A DNA stretch of 64,000 nucleotides, taken from the NCBI GenBank assembly GCA_028711165.1, contig JAQTST010000001.1:478558-542557 (forward strand). Direction: 5' to 3'. Numbering within the stretch: position 1 is the stretch's first letter; every line of letters begins with the position of its first letter. Shown here piece by piece: positions 20,375-29,206 of this stretch. The position numbers and the translations under genes are program-made. Below the pieces are notes generated by a model. It did no database searches. It was not told where the DNA came from and saw only the letters and a list, made by a program, of their open reading frames with translations. The DNA comes from Candidatus Nanoarchaeia archaeon (GTDB lineage: Archaea > Nanobdellota > Nanobdellia > Pacearchaeales > GW2011-AR1).

Positions 20375-21228
20375 TTATTACCAACTGCCATCTCGAAAAG
20401 AGAAGCAAAAGATTCTGCGAAGAAATCTGTGTTAAGCCAGACTGCAACATCGTCGCTGTCATTTCCGTTTCTTGAAAGATAGAAGACAATTTCTTTTCTG
20501 TCAATTATGAAAAATTTTGAATCAATTTCTGTCTTTTTTATTTTCAAAGATAACTTATTTTCAAGTTCCTTGATTAATTCAGAATCTCCTGACAAGGCAA
20601 TCTTGATTTTTACTCTTGATTTCTGAAGAGGTTCAAGAGTCTGGACAAAAAGTTTTGTTTTTGATTTTATGTCTTCGGCATTTGCACAAATTATTACTTC
20701 TTTCTTTGCATTTTTTATTACTTCTTTAAGGAAATTTGAGATGTTCATTTTTCCTTTAAGAGATGCAGAAAGCTCTTCTTTTTTTACTGGGTTTAATCCT
20801 TCTTTATACAATTCATCAAGCTTCACAAATTCTTCTGTATCTTTTAATTTTGACAAATCTTTTACTCTTTCTTCTGCAGTTTTTCTTACATCTTCTTTCA
20901 TTCTTTCGAGAATCATGTGGGGTTTTACTCCAAGATATTTTACTGGCTTTCCCATTCTTATAATTGCAAATCCTTTTTTCTCGAGGCTTTCAAGAACGTC
21001 ATAAGTCCTGCTTCTCGGAACTCTTGACAGAGTCGCGACTTCACCAACAGAGGCAATTCCCTTGCTGAGCAAAGCTAGCCAAACTTTTGTTTCATAGAGA
21101 TTAAGGTCAAAGTGGTCCCTTATCCTATTTGTTAAATCGGGAGGCAAAATCATTTTATCTGTAAACTCCAACACTTGCTGCATTAATTTCAGAAAAAATA
21201 GAATCCAAAATATCATTGTATGATTCAA
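20371..21228 (-). CDS. TrmB-family transcriptional regulator
   Basis: wHTH: NLYETKVWLALLSKGIASVGEVATLSRVPRSRTYDVLESLEKKGF. Confidence 0.88.
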   Translation of the reverse strand: MNHTMIFWILFFLKLMQQVLEFTDKMILPPDLTNRIRDHFDLNLYETKVWLALLSKGIASVGEVATLSRVPRSRTYDVLESLEKKGFAIIRMGKPVKYLGVKPHMILERMKEDVRKTAEERVKDLSKLKDTEEFVKLDELYKEGLNPVKKEELSASLKGKMNISNFLKEVIKNAKKEVIICANAEDIKSKTKLFVQTLEPLQKSRVKIKIALSGDSELIKELENKLSLKIKKTEIDSKFFIIDRKEIVFYLSRNGNDSDDVAVWLNTDFFAESFASLFEMAVGNN

Positions 21229-21346
21229 TTAGTCCTTTATTGGGTTTATCTGATTTAAGAGTTTCTTCAAGACTTCTAAATACTTCTTGATTTATCTTTA
21301 GCAAATCCAATTCCCCTTCAGTGTTATAATTGTTATATTCTTCCAT
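21155..21346 (-). CDS. Small hypothetical protein
   Basis: Glu-rich 63-aa ORF overlapping the N-terminal end of the TrmB ORF (a downstream TrmB start, e.g. MILPPDL, would remove most of the overlap). Confidence 0.4.
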   Translation of the reverse strand: MEEYNNYNTEGELDLLKINQEVFRSLEETLKSDKPNKGLIESYNDILDSIFSEINAASVGVYR

Positions 21347-21411
21347 AAAATGCCAAGAAAAAGATTATTTATAAATCTTATGTTTTGTTGTTACTAAGCA
21401 ATTGGTACAAA

Positions 21412-22389
21412 TTAGAAAAAATAGCCAAGAACTAATCCAAATAAAATTCCGCCTGTTATGAAAGGCATTGCGGGGTAGAATTTCTTTTTTTCTGAAAACA
21501 TGAATAATAATGCCAACCCCAAAGTTGCCCCGACGATAACAAAGATAGCGGGAATCAATCCTCCCGTGAAAATCAAACCAAAAGGAAGATTTACCGACGC
21601 TGTTTTTAAAATAACTCCTGCAGTGATTAACGGGAATACAACGTCTCCGCCGCCGAGGATTGCAACATTGACTTTTATCTTTTTATGTTTAACTTTTAAT
21701 TTTTTCATTTTCTTGATTCTCATTCTTATTTTTCTGGAAATATAGGGGACAAAAAATCCTGAGAAGACTTTCATATTATTGATTTGATATTTTGCCATTT
21801 TTTGCATGATTCCTGAATGCCAGACTGCCCATATGTCATAAATTGAGATAAGAAGCAATAAAACAAGTATAGACCAGAAGTTTAATATTGGAACAAAAAT
21901 GGTTGCAATTCCTGGATATATCAAAAGTTCTGTAAAGTTGTGAACAATGAAATTTTTTCCAAACACCTTAAGAAAAGCCAGAGAAATTGAAATGATTGCG
22001 GGGATAGTATAGTAAATAATCGGATTAAGAAAATAAATAAATTCCGGAAGAAGCGCAGTGAAAGACAAAGTTAATGCAATCGCGACGACGGCAAAGAACC
22101 AGATTCTAAGAATAAAAGCAACTTTAAATTTTGTCAGAAGGAATAATATTATCACTGCAAAAATAAATGCAAGAACAATTGAACTGAAATAAACACCGAA
22201 ATCAGATTCTTCTTCAACTTCGGGAGGCTGAATCCATGACAGCGCTGAATTTTCTGTTGTCTCGATTGTTCCGTTGGATAATGTTTGTGAAATGCTAAAC
22301 GGGTCTGATGTTATAATGTATAATCCGATTAATTGCGTGGCTACGAACATTGCCAGCAACAGAATTGTCATAGGAATATTATGCTTCAT
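21412..22389 (-). CDS. Presenilin/signal peptide peptidase-like intramembrane aspartyl protease (A22 family)
   Basis: LLISIYDIWAVWHSG (YD) and AILGGGDVVFPLITAG (GxGD) plus C-terminal YPAMPF. Confidence 0.82.
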   Translation of the reverse strand: MKHNIPMTILLLAMFVATQLIGLYIITSDPFSISQTLSNGTIETTENSALSWIQPPEVEEESDFGVYFSSIVLAFIFAVIILFLLTKFKVAFILRIWFFAVVAIALTLSFTALLPEFIYFLNPIIYYTIPAIISISLAFLKVFGKNFIVHNFTELLIYPGIATIFVPILNFWSILVLLLLISIYDIWAVWHSGIMQKMAKYQINNMKVFSGFFVPYISRKIRMRIKKMKKLKVKHKKIKVNVAILGGGDVVFPLITAGVILKTASVNLPFGLIFTGGLIPAIFVIVGATLGLALLFMFSEKKKFYPAMPFITGGILFGLVLGYFF

Positions 22390-22392
22390 TTG

Positions 22393-22455
22393 TAAGACAC
22401 CTCCGGTTTCTTGACACTCAATTTCCCACTAAATTTGTGCTCACGGCTGATTATC
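22393..22455. repeat. Dispersed ~60-bp repeat, copy A
   Basis: TAAGACACCTCCGGTTTCTTGACACTCAATTTCCCACTAAATTTGTGCTCACGGCTGATTATC; aligns with copies at 23998, 43885, 45763. Confidence 0.75.
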
Positions 22456-22504
22456 ACCAATTTCATTACAGAAAAATGCAAAAGAAGTTTTTAAATTATA
22501 TCAA

Positions 22505-23899
22505 TCAATCACCGCGGGAAAGGTAAAGATATCCGCTATAAACAGCTGCCGTTTGAGTTATCCCGTCGGAAGACATTGCTATAGCATACCAAAGCCTGTT
22601 GGTGCTTTTTGGAGTCCAGGTATTTCCGTAATCAGTAGAAATATAAATTCTTCCCGGAACAGATACAGTGCCTGAATCTACTGCTGTCTGAATTCTGCCG
22701 TCGGAAGACATTGCAACATCCATCCAATTTCTATTGCTTTCTTTTGCTGTCCATGTTTCTCCAGAGTCTGAAGAAATATAAATTTTACCGGTAGAGGTAG
22801 AGGTACCAACAATTGCAGTTTGATATTTGCCGTCGGAAGACATTGCAATTCCTGAAAGATAATATGCTGCTGTTGAGTTGGAATACTTTTTAGTCCAAGT
22901 TGCTCCTAAATTTTTAGAAACATAAATTCCATTATTAGCGCCGCTGGCAACTGCAGTCATAATTGCCCCGTCGGAAGACATTGCAATTCCATTCCAGGAA
23001 TTTTTACTTATGTTTCTAACAGCCCAGTTATTCCCATAATCAGTAGAAGCATAAATTCTGTAATTTCCGCTGCTTTCATATACAACTGCAAATTGATTTA
23101 TTCCGGTTGGAGACATTGTTATTCTTGAGGGAGTAAGCGAAGTTCCGCCATTGAATTTGACAGTCCATGTATTTCCGTAATCTGTAGAAACATAAATATA
23201 TTGATAAGCGCCTCCACTACCTGCTGTTGTCTGATATCTACCGTCGGAAGACATTGCAACATCCTGCCCTATCCAATATTCAGCAGAAGGTTTACCTACC
23301 CAAGTATTTCCATAATCTGAAGAAACATAAGTCCTATTGGGATTGGTGCTATAAGAACCATAAGCTCCAACTGCTGTCTGATATCTGCCGTCGGAAGACA
23401 TTGTTATTGCTCTCCATTCTTTGTAGGCTGATTTCTGAGTCCAGTTACTCCAAGAGTAGCATAATCTTCCTGCATCAATCGCATCCTGCAAACTCATGTT
23501 AACACTAGTAATTACGACTTCAAGTTCAGTTGCATAATGGTAAGCATTGCTCTTGTTAGTCGGGCCAGTGTATCCTTTTTGTTTTAAACTTGCAGGGCAT
23601 AGTCTATTTGCCGACGACAAAGCCTGAAGCAAACTCATTTCCCCATCCTGAACAGAAACCCAGATTTCACTCACGTTATGTCCTGGGTCCATAGGCAGAG
23701 AAACACCATAAGTGTGAGACCAGCCTTTTAGTAAATTATTTTCAACAGCATATGTCATATCTCTTACAGTTCCGTCGACATTAACTGAAACGTCAGAATC
23801 TGAGTGCCATTTAGCTGTCTTATCAACAACAGCAGTAACAAAAAGAATTCCTACAATAGTTATCATCAATCCTATTATCACATAGACACTCTTTTTCAT
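22505..23899 (-). CDS. Membrane-anchored BNR/sialidase-like beta-propeller surface protein
   Basis: Tandem AMSSDGRYQTA…IYVSTDYGNTWT repeats; N-terminal TM helix. Confidence 0.8.
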   Translation of the reverse strand: MKKSVYVIIGLMITIVGILFVTAVVDKTAKWHSDSDVSVNVDGTVRDMTYAVENNLLKGWSHTYGVSLPMDPGHNVSEIWVSVQDGEMSLLQALSSANRLCPASLKQKGYTGPTNKSNAYHYATELEVVITSVNMSLQDAIDAGRLCYSWSNWTQKSAYKEWRAITMSSDGRYQTAVGAYGSYSTNPNRTYVSSDYGNTWVGKPSAEYWIGQDVAMSSDGRYQTTAGSGGAYQYIYVSTDYGNTWTVKFNGGTSLTPSRITMSPTGINQFAVVYESSGNYRIYASTDYGNNWAVRNISKNSWNGIAMSSDGAIMTAVASGANNGIYVSKNLGATWTKKYSNSTAAYYLSGIAMSSDGKYQTAIVGTSTSTGKIYISSDSGETWTAKESNRNWMDVAMSSDGRIQTAVDSGTVSVPGRIYISTDYGNTWTPKSTNRLWYAIAMSSDGITQTAAVYSGYLYLSRGD

Positions 23900-23947
23900 A
23901 CAGAAATAAATAATTTGATAATTATAAATTTATCTAGACTAAAAGAT

Positions 23948-23998
23948 TTATCTCAATCTTAAAGTTTCCAACACTCTTGGAACATTAGTTTCAATTGT
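23948..23998 (-). pseudogene. Duplicate of the aCPSF1 3' end
   Basis: Minus strand encodes IETNVPRVLETLRLR*, identical to the aCPSF1 C-terminus, with synonymous nucleotide differences. Confidence 0.85.
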
Positions 23999-24058
23999 AA
24001 GGCAACCAAGGTTTCCTTGACATTCAACTTTCCTTTAAAATTCGCTCAAGGCTGATAA
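23998..24058. repeat. Dispersed ~60-bp repeat, copy B
   Basis: TAAGGCAACCAAGGTTTCCTTGACATTCAACTTTCCTTTAAAATTCGCTCAAGGCTGATAA. Confidence 0.75.
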
Positions 24059-24070
24059 ATTCTGAAATAA

Positions 24071-25954
24071 TTATCTTAACCTCAAAGTCTCTAAAACTCT
24101 CGGAACATTAGTTTCAATCCTATTCAGCTTGTAAAGTGCAGAAGCCAAGTCGAGGCATTTTGAAACTTCTCCGTGATTGATAATTGCACGTTTTGTTTTT
24201 GGACGCATGTTGTTGAAAAAAGAAATCAGCTCGTTTCTTCCTGCGTGGGCACTGAAGCCTGTTATCGTGTTTACTTCCATTTCTATTTTCACTACTTCTT
24301 CTTTTCCGTCGATAATCATTCGCGTTTCTCTAATTCCATCCTGAACATTTCTTCCGAGAGAGCCGACTCCCTGATAACATACGAAGATTATTGAGTTGTT
24401 TTTATTTGATGCAAATTCCCTGAAATATTCTACTGATGCTCCGCCCATTAACATACCAGAAGTTGCGAGGACGATGCAGGGGCCTCCCTCGATGACTGCT
24501 CTTCTTTCCTGAGAAGAACCGACTCTCTGAAAATATTCTGATACAAAAGGATTTTTGTCTGCGAAAACATTTGACTTAACCTGGCTGCTCAAAAAGTCTG
24601 GGTAGGCTGTGTGAATTGCGTTGATATCCCAAATCATTCCGTCGATATAAATCGGGACAGGTTTTAATTTTCCTGAAGCCATTGCATCCTCGAGGACTAA
24701 CATTGTTTCCTGCGCTCTTCCAAGCCCTAATTCCGGAATCAAAACTTTTCCGTTTCTCTCGATTGTCTTGTTTACTAAATCAAGCAGTTTTTCTTCTGTC
24801 TCTGCTCTCGGTGGGAAAATATCTGTCTTTGCTCCGTAAGTTGATTCTGTGATTACAGTTTCTATTCTCGGGTAAGACGCGATTGCAGGGTCGAGAAGTC
24901 TTGAACGCGCGTATTTGAAATCTCCTGTGTAAAGAAGATTGTGCAGTCCGTTTCCGATGTTGAGATGAACCTGTGCTCCGCCCAAAACGTGTCCTGAATT
25001 GTAAAATGTCAATCTCACGTCGGGAGTTATGTCTGTGACTTCGTTGTAATTCAGGCAAATGCTGTGCTTTACCATTTCTTTAATGTCTGTAGAATCAAAG
25101 AGAGGTTTTGTTGCCTGCTTGTATGCGACGCCGATGAAATCCAAAGAAAGCAATGCAGCGATATCTCTCGACGGAGGAGTCATGTAAACCGGGCCTTTGT
25201 AACCCATTTTGTAAAGATAAGGCAAAAGTCCGACGTGGTCGAGGTGAGCGTGGGAAATTATTATCGCATCCAATTGGTTTAAATTAAATTCTGGAACATC
25301 AAGGTAAGGAAATTTGTCTGAGCCCTGCGATGCGACATCAATTCCGCAATCGAGGAGAATTTTTGAATTTGGCGTCTGCAAAAGGATACAGCTTCTTCCA
25401 ACCTGTCTTCCGCCACCGAGGAAAGTTAATCTTACCCACTCGTCGACTTTTTCAGGGTTCCATTCCTTGTAAATTTTCTGCCCGATAGAGTTAAGGAATT
25501 TTCTTCTGTAATTATTATTTGCATAAAGAACTTCACGAATGTTTTCTGTGATTTTGCTTTTTATTGCAGAACTTCGCTGAACCTGAGGAGTCCACAAGGT
25601 TGTTTTTTTAATTTCATCGAGGATGCTTCCCTGCTTTCCGATAACCATTCCAGGACGTTTTGCTTCGACGACGACGATACTTCGCTGAACATCAAAAATT
25701 ATGTTTGTGATTTCTGCTTCTTCTGGAACGATTTTTCTTATCTCTTTATCAGTTGCTTCCTGCGTGAGAAGTATTTTCTCGTCGGCACGAAGTTCGATTC
25801 TTTTTTTCACCTGGTCGACGATTCCTTTTATTTTTGATTCGCCTTCCCTGAAAAATTTGGCGTTGTCAGTGTAAAGAACTATGTTTGCTCCTTCGAAACT
25901 TGCGTCAGTTATACTCTCGTGCAACTGGTCTGTAATTTGTTTTAAAATATCCAT
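24071..25954 (-). CDS. Archaeal CPSF-like KH/beta-CASP ribonuclease aCPSF1 (FttA)
   Basis: N-terminal KH-like region, GGGRQVGRSC, SHAHLDHVGLLPYL, beta-CASP motifs, GFSAHAGR. Confidence 0.95.
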   Translation of the reverse strand: MDILKQITDQLHESITDASFEGANIVLYTDNAKFFREGESKIKGIVDQVKKRIELRADEKILLTQEATDKEIRKIVPEEAEITNIIFDVQRSIVVVEAKRPGMVIGKQGSILDEIKKTTLWTPQVQRSSAIKSKITENIREVLYANNNYRRKFLNSIGQKIYKEWNPEKVDEWVRLTFLGGGRQVGRSCILLQTPNSKILLDCGIDVASQGSDKFPYLDVPEFNLNQLDAIIISHAHLDHVGLLPYLYKMGYKGPVYMTPPSRDIAALLSLDFIGVAYKQATKPLFDSTDIKEMVKHSICLNYNEVTDITPDVRLTFYNSGHVLGGAQVHLNIGNGLHNLLYTGDFKYARSRLLDPAIASYPRIETVITESTYGAKTDIFPPRAETEEKLLDLVNKTIERNGKVLIPELGLGRAQETMLVLEDAMASGKLKPVPIYIDGMIWDINAIHTAYPDFLSSQVKSNVFADKNPFVSEYFQRVGSSQERRAVIEGGPCIVLATSGMLMGGASVEYFREFASNKNNSIIFVCYQGVGSLGRNVQDGIRETRMIIDGKEEVVKIEMEVNTITGFSAHAGRNELISFFNNMRPKTKRAIINHGEVSKCLDLASALYKLNRIETNVPRVLETLRLR

Positions 25955-25979
25955 CTTTATTATTTTTATTTTAGTAGAA

Positions 25980-26639
25980 TTAGTCTTCTCTGAATGAAGG
26001 TTGAATTTCCTGCGACACCACTTTTTTTATCCCCTGTTTAGTTATTGTAAAAACATCGATTCCGAAACCGCTTCCCATATCTCTTTGAGTTGAAGATTTT
26101 ATTGATTCTGTTGCTAATTTAATTCCTTCATCTAAGGAAATTCCTTTTTTATATTGTCTTTCTAAAAATCCCAAGACAAAAGGCATACCTGAACCGAAAT
26201 TAGCGTCGTAATCTTCGACTAAATTCAAAGTTCCTGCCGGTTCGATTGTGTACAATTCAACAGCTCCGTCTTCGTTAAAACCTCCGATTAAAAATCCTGC
26301 CTGCATTGGAATCATCGAGGGCTGTCTTATTCCCGAATATAAAATTGTTGAAAGCAAATTTGCTGCCTGTCTGACAGAAGGGCGAGTTTTTGAACGAAGC
26401 TCTTTCAGTTTCAATTCTGCTGGGAGAATTTTTTCAACTTTTCTTATGTCTGAAGCAATTCCGCATCCAGAAATCACGAGGTAATCATTAATCTTGACAC
26501 TCTTTTGCGCCTTTTTGTCCATCACCAAAGTTCCTGCAGAAGTTTGCCTGTCAGAAGCGATTACAACTCCGTCTTTGCAGACAATTCCCAGAATAGTTGT
26601 CCCTGTTTTAAGTATTGAATTTTTTAATTCAGCATCCAT
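25980..26639 (-). CDS. psmB: Proteasome beta subunit
   Basis: KTG|TTILGIVCKDGVVIASDRQTSAG with propeptide and catalytic Thr. Confidence 0.95.
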   Translation of the reverse strand: MDAELKNSILKTGTTILGIVCKDGVVIASDRQTSAGTLVMDKKAQKSVKINDYLVISGCGIASDIRKVEKILPAELKLKELRSKTRPSVRQAANLLSTILYSGIRQPSMIPMQAGFLIGGFNEDGAVELYTIEPAGTLNLVEDYDANFGSGMPFVLGFLERQYKKGISLDEGIKLATESIKSSTQRDMGSGFGIDVFTITKQGIKKVVSQEIQPSFRED

Positions 26640-26709
26640 GTTAAATTCATAGAATAATTTATGATATTTTGGGGGAAGTGGGGTTTATAAATTTTTTTAT
26701 TGGGAATAT

Positions 26710-27159
26710 TTATTTTAAGGATTGTAAAAATAAAGCTAATATAGATAAGATAGTACTTGCTGCTGCAAAAATAATCATTGCAAAGGTAAGTATTTCCATT
26801 CTTTCATTATAACATAATGTTTGTTCACTATATGCATTAATTTTTTTGCTATATTCTAAATTAATCATAGAAATCGCTAAATCTATCCCCCTTGGTGCAA
26901 GACGATACCAAACAGGTTCTTCTTTTCCTTCTGCTTTTAGCATCTCCCATTGTTCCGGAGTAAGTTTTTTATTTAATTCACCAGATTCGGTTTTAGAAGC
27001 AAATTCTATGATTCCATCTTTCTTTAACACTTCTAAAGAAGAATTACTTTCTCTTATATAAGATTCTATTTTTCCAAAAAATCGGTAAATAGGATATCCT
27101 CTTAGAAGTTCAAGTAAGGCATATTTTAATCTTCTAAATGTTGTTTCTTGTTCTACCAT
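26710..27159 (-). CDS. Hypothetical protein with C-terminal TM helix
   Basis: 149-aa ORF, abuts rad50. Confidence 0.55.
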   Translation of the reverse strand: MVEQETTFRRLKYALLELLRGYPIYRFFGKIESYIRESNSSLEVLKKDGIIEFASKTESGELNKKLTPEQWEMLKAEGKEEPVWYRLAPRGIDLAISMINLEYSKKINAYSEQTLCYNERMEILTFAMIIFAAASTILSILALFLQSLK

Positions 27160-27160
27160 T

Positions 27161-29206
27161 TTATCCCACTCTTGTTATCCCGTTTTCTTTTCTGAACTTT
27201 ATTACATTTGAAACAAATCCTTCAATCTTCTGCTCGTGGCTGACGATAATTAATTGCTTGATATTTAACTGCTGTAAAACATCCCGCATTTTGTCTAATT
27301 GCTGTTCGCTGAATCCGTCGGTGGGCTCATCGAGAATTACCAAGTCGCGGGTTTTTATCTTGCTCATCAGAGAATTAATTACCTGATTCAAAGCAAGACG
27401 ATAAGCTAATGCTATGGCTGTTCTTTCTCCTCCTGACAAATGCGCGTAATCAATTTCATAATCGCTCTGTTCAATTATCGGCGTGAAATCGTCGCTGAGA
27501 CGGACATTAAAATTGTCTGAGACGAGGATGTAAAACCACTCGGCAAAAAGTTTTGAGAATTCAACTTTAAGCTTCAGCATAACATTTTTCTCAATGAAAG
27601 AAATCAGCGACGTGAATTGCTTAGACAGCCAGTTTTCAAGTTCTGCAATATAATTTAACTGGAGTTTTACAATTTCGGTTCTTTCAATTTCTCTTTTCAG
27701 CTCTTCAATCTGCGTCGAGAAAACTTCTGTCTCTTTTTTCAGTTCTGCAACTTTAATATCAGCGAGCCGTTCTTCTCTTAATGCACTGTCAAGTTCTTTT
27801 TGTTTTACCTCAAGCAAGTTCACAAACCTCGCAAGATTCAGCGCGGAATTCGTAAGCAAGTCTAAATGTTCTTTTAGAAGTTCAATATCTTTTTCAAGAG
27901 AAACATTATTTTTCTCAATCACTTCCAATTGCTTTTGTTTCTCCCCAACATCCTGCAATTTTATTTTCAAGATTTTCAAATCTGTAGCCTGTTTTTCTGC
28001 AAGGGAAATTTCAGCGTCGATATTTCTTATTTTTTCGTTGATTTCTTTTTTTTCCAACTGAAGAGTCTGGAGCTGTTTGCTGATTTCAACATCGTCGGCA
28101 TTTATCTTATTTAGAACATTTGCCTTGTAAACTGAATCAACATTTTGGAGGCAAGTCGGGCATATTTCTAAACTGGAAATTTTTTTCTCAAGTTTCTTGT
28201 TGTCATCAGTTTTCAGATTAAGCGAATTTATTTTGGAACTTATTTCGATGCTTATCATGTTTAGATTTTCTTTTTCTCTTTTATTCCAGGAGATTGAATT
28301 TTCAAGGTGACTGATTTGTGATTCGTCGAATTTTAATTCCTGCAAGTCTGCAATCTGCTTTTTCAAAAGTTCAATCGTCTTGTTATTTGACATGATAGAA
28401 TCTCTCTTATTGATAGTCATGATTTTTGTTTTTTCAATCTCGCTCTGGAGCTTGTTTTTTTCTTCTATCTTTTTAGAAACTTCTTCCTTTTCTTCCTGAA
28501 TTCTTTTTCTGGCTTCTTTCTTTCCAAAAAGTTCATTTTCAAGAGGGAAAATATTCTGCTGTTTTATGATTAATTCATTTTGCTTTGTCACAAGATTAGA
28601 TTTGTTCTGTTCAAGATTTGCTGTCATGCCTTCTTTCATTCTTTTTTCCTCTCTAAGTTTTGTCGCGAGGATGGAAACATTTTCCAGAATTGTTTTGTAT
28701 TTGTCAATTCCAAAAACATGCCTCAGAGTATTTATCCTCGTCTCAGAATCTTCAAGAATAATCTGCTTCATTTCTTCCTGCGGAGTATAAACTGTGAACT
28801 TGTAGAGGATGTTCTGTTTTTTTGCAAACTCCGACGGATAACTCAGAATTTCAAGAATCTTGCTCTTGAGCTCTGTAACAGAAAATTCTTTTTTCTCATT
28901 ATTAATCGTGATAAAACAGGATTCCTGAGAAATTGTTTTTCCTTTTTTCAGGTTTCTTTCAATTGTAATTTCATCGTTATCAACTTCAAAAGTTATTTTT
29001 ACTTTTCCGTCTTTTTTCCCATTTCTCAGAAGAGCAGAACCACGCTGTCCTGGCTGAAGTCCGAACAATGCAAATTCTATTGCAAGAAGAACAGAAGTTT
29101 TTCCTGAACCAATATCTCCTGAAAGCAGTGTAGAGCCGTCGCTGAAATTGATTTCCTGACTTTCGTAACTTCGAATATTTTCTAAAGTGATTTGTTTAAT
29201 CTTCAT
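27161..29206 (-). CDS. rad50: Rad50 ATPase
   Basis: LLSGDIGSGKTSVLLAIEFALFG; CPTC zinc hook (ICPTCLQNV); LSGGERTAIALAYRLAL; VILDEPTDG. Confidence 0.95.
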   Translation of the reverse strand: MKIKQITLENIRSYESQEINFSDGSTLLSGDIGSGKTSVLLAIEFALFGLQPGQRGSALLRNGKKDGKVKITFEVDNDEITIERNLKKGKTISQESCFITINNEKKEFSVTELKSKILEILSYPSEFAKKQNILYKFTVYTPQEEMKQIILEDSETRINTLRHVFGIDKYKTILENVSILATKLREEKRMKEGMTANLEQNKSNLVTKQNELIIKQQNIFPLENELFGKKEARKRIQEEKEEVSKKIEEKNKLQSEIEKTKIMTINKRDSIMSNNKTIELLKKQIADLQELKFDESQISHLENSISWNKREKENLNMISIEISSKINSLNLKTDDNKKLEKKISSLEICPTCLQNVDSVYKANVLNKINADDVEISKQLQTLQLEKKEINEKIRNIDAEISLAEKQATDLKILKIKLQDVGEKQKQLEVIEKNNVSLEKDIELLKEHLDLLTNSALNLARFVNLLEVKQKELDSALREERLADIKVAELKKETEVFSTQIEELKREIERTEIVKLQLNYIAELENWLSKQFTSLISFIEKNVMLKLKVEFSKLFAEWFYILVSDNFNVRLSDDFTPIIEQSDYEIDYAHLSGGERTAIALAYRLALNQVINSLMSKIKTRDLVILDEPTDGFSEQQLDKMRDVLQQLNIKQLIIVSHEQKIEGFVSNVIKFRKENGITRVG

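Noticed and set aside
24780-25058. Minus-strand alternative-frame ORF inside aCPSF1 (MPELQRSHRHNSRREID…)
   Set aside because: Shadow ORF of a strongly supported beta-CASP gene; low-complexity Arg/Ser composition
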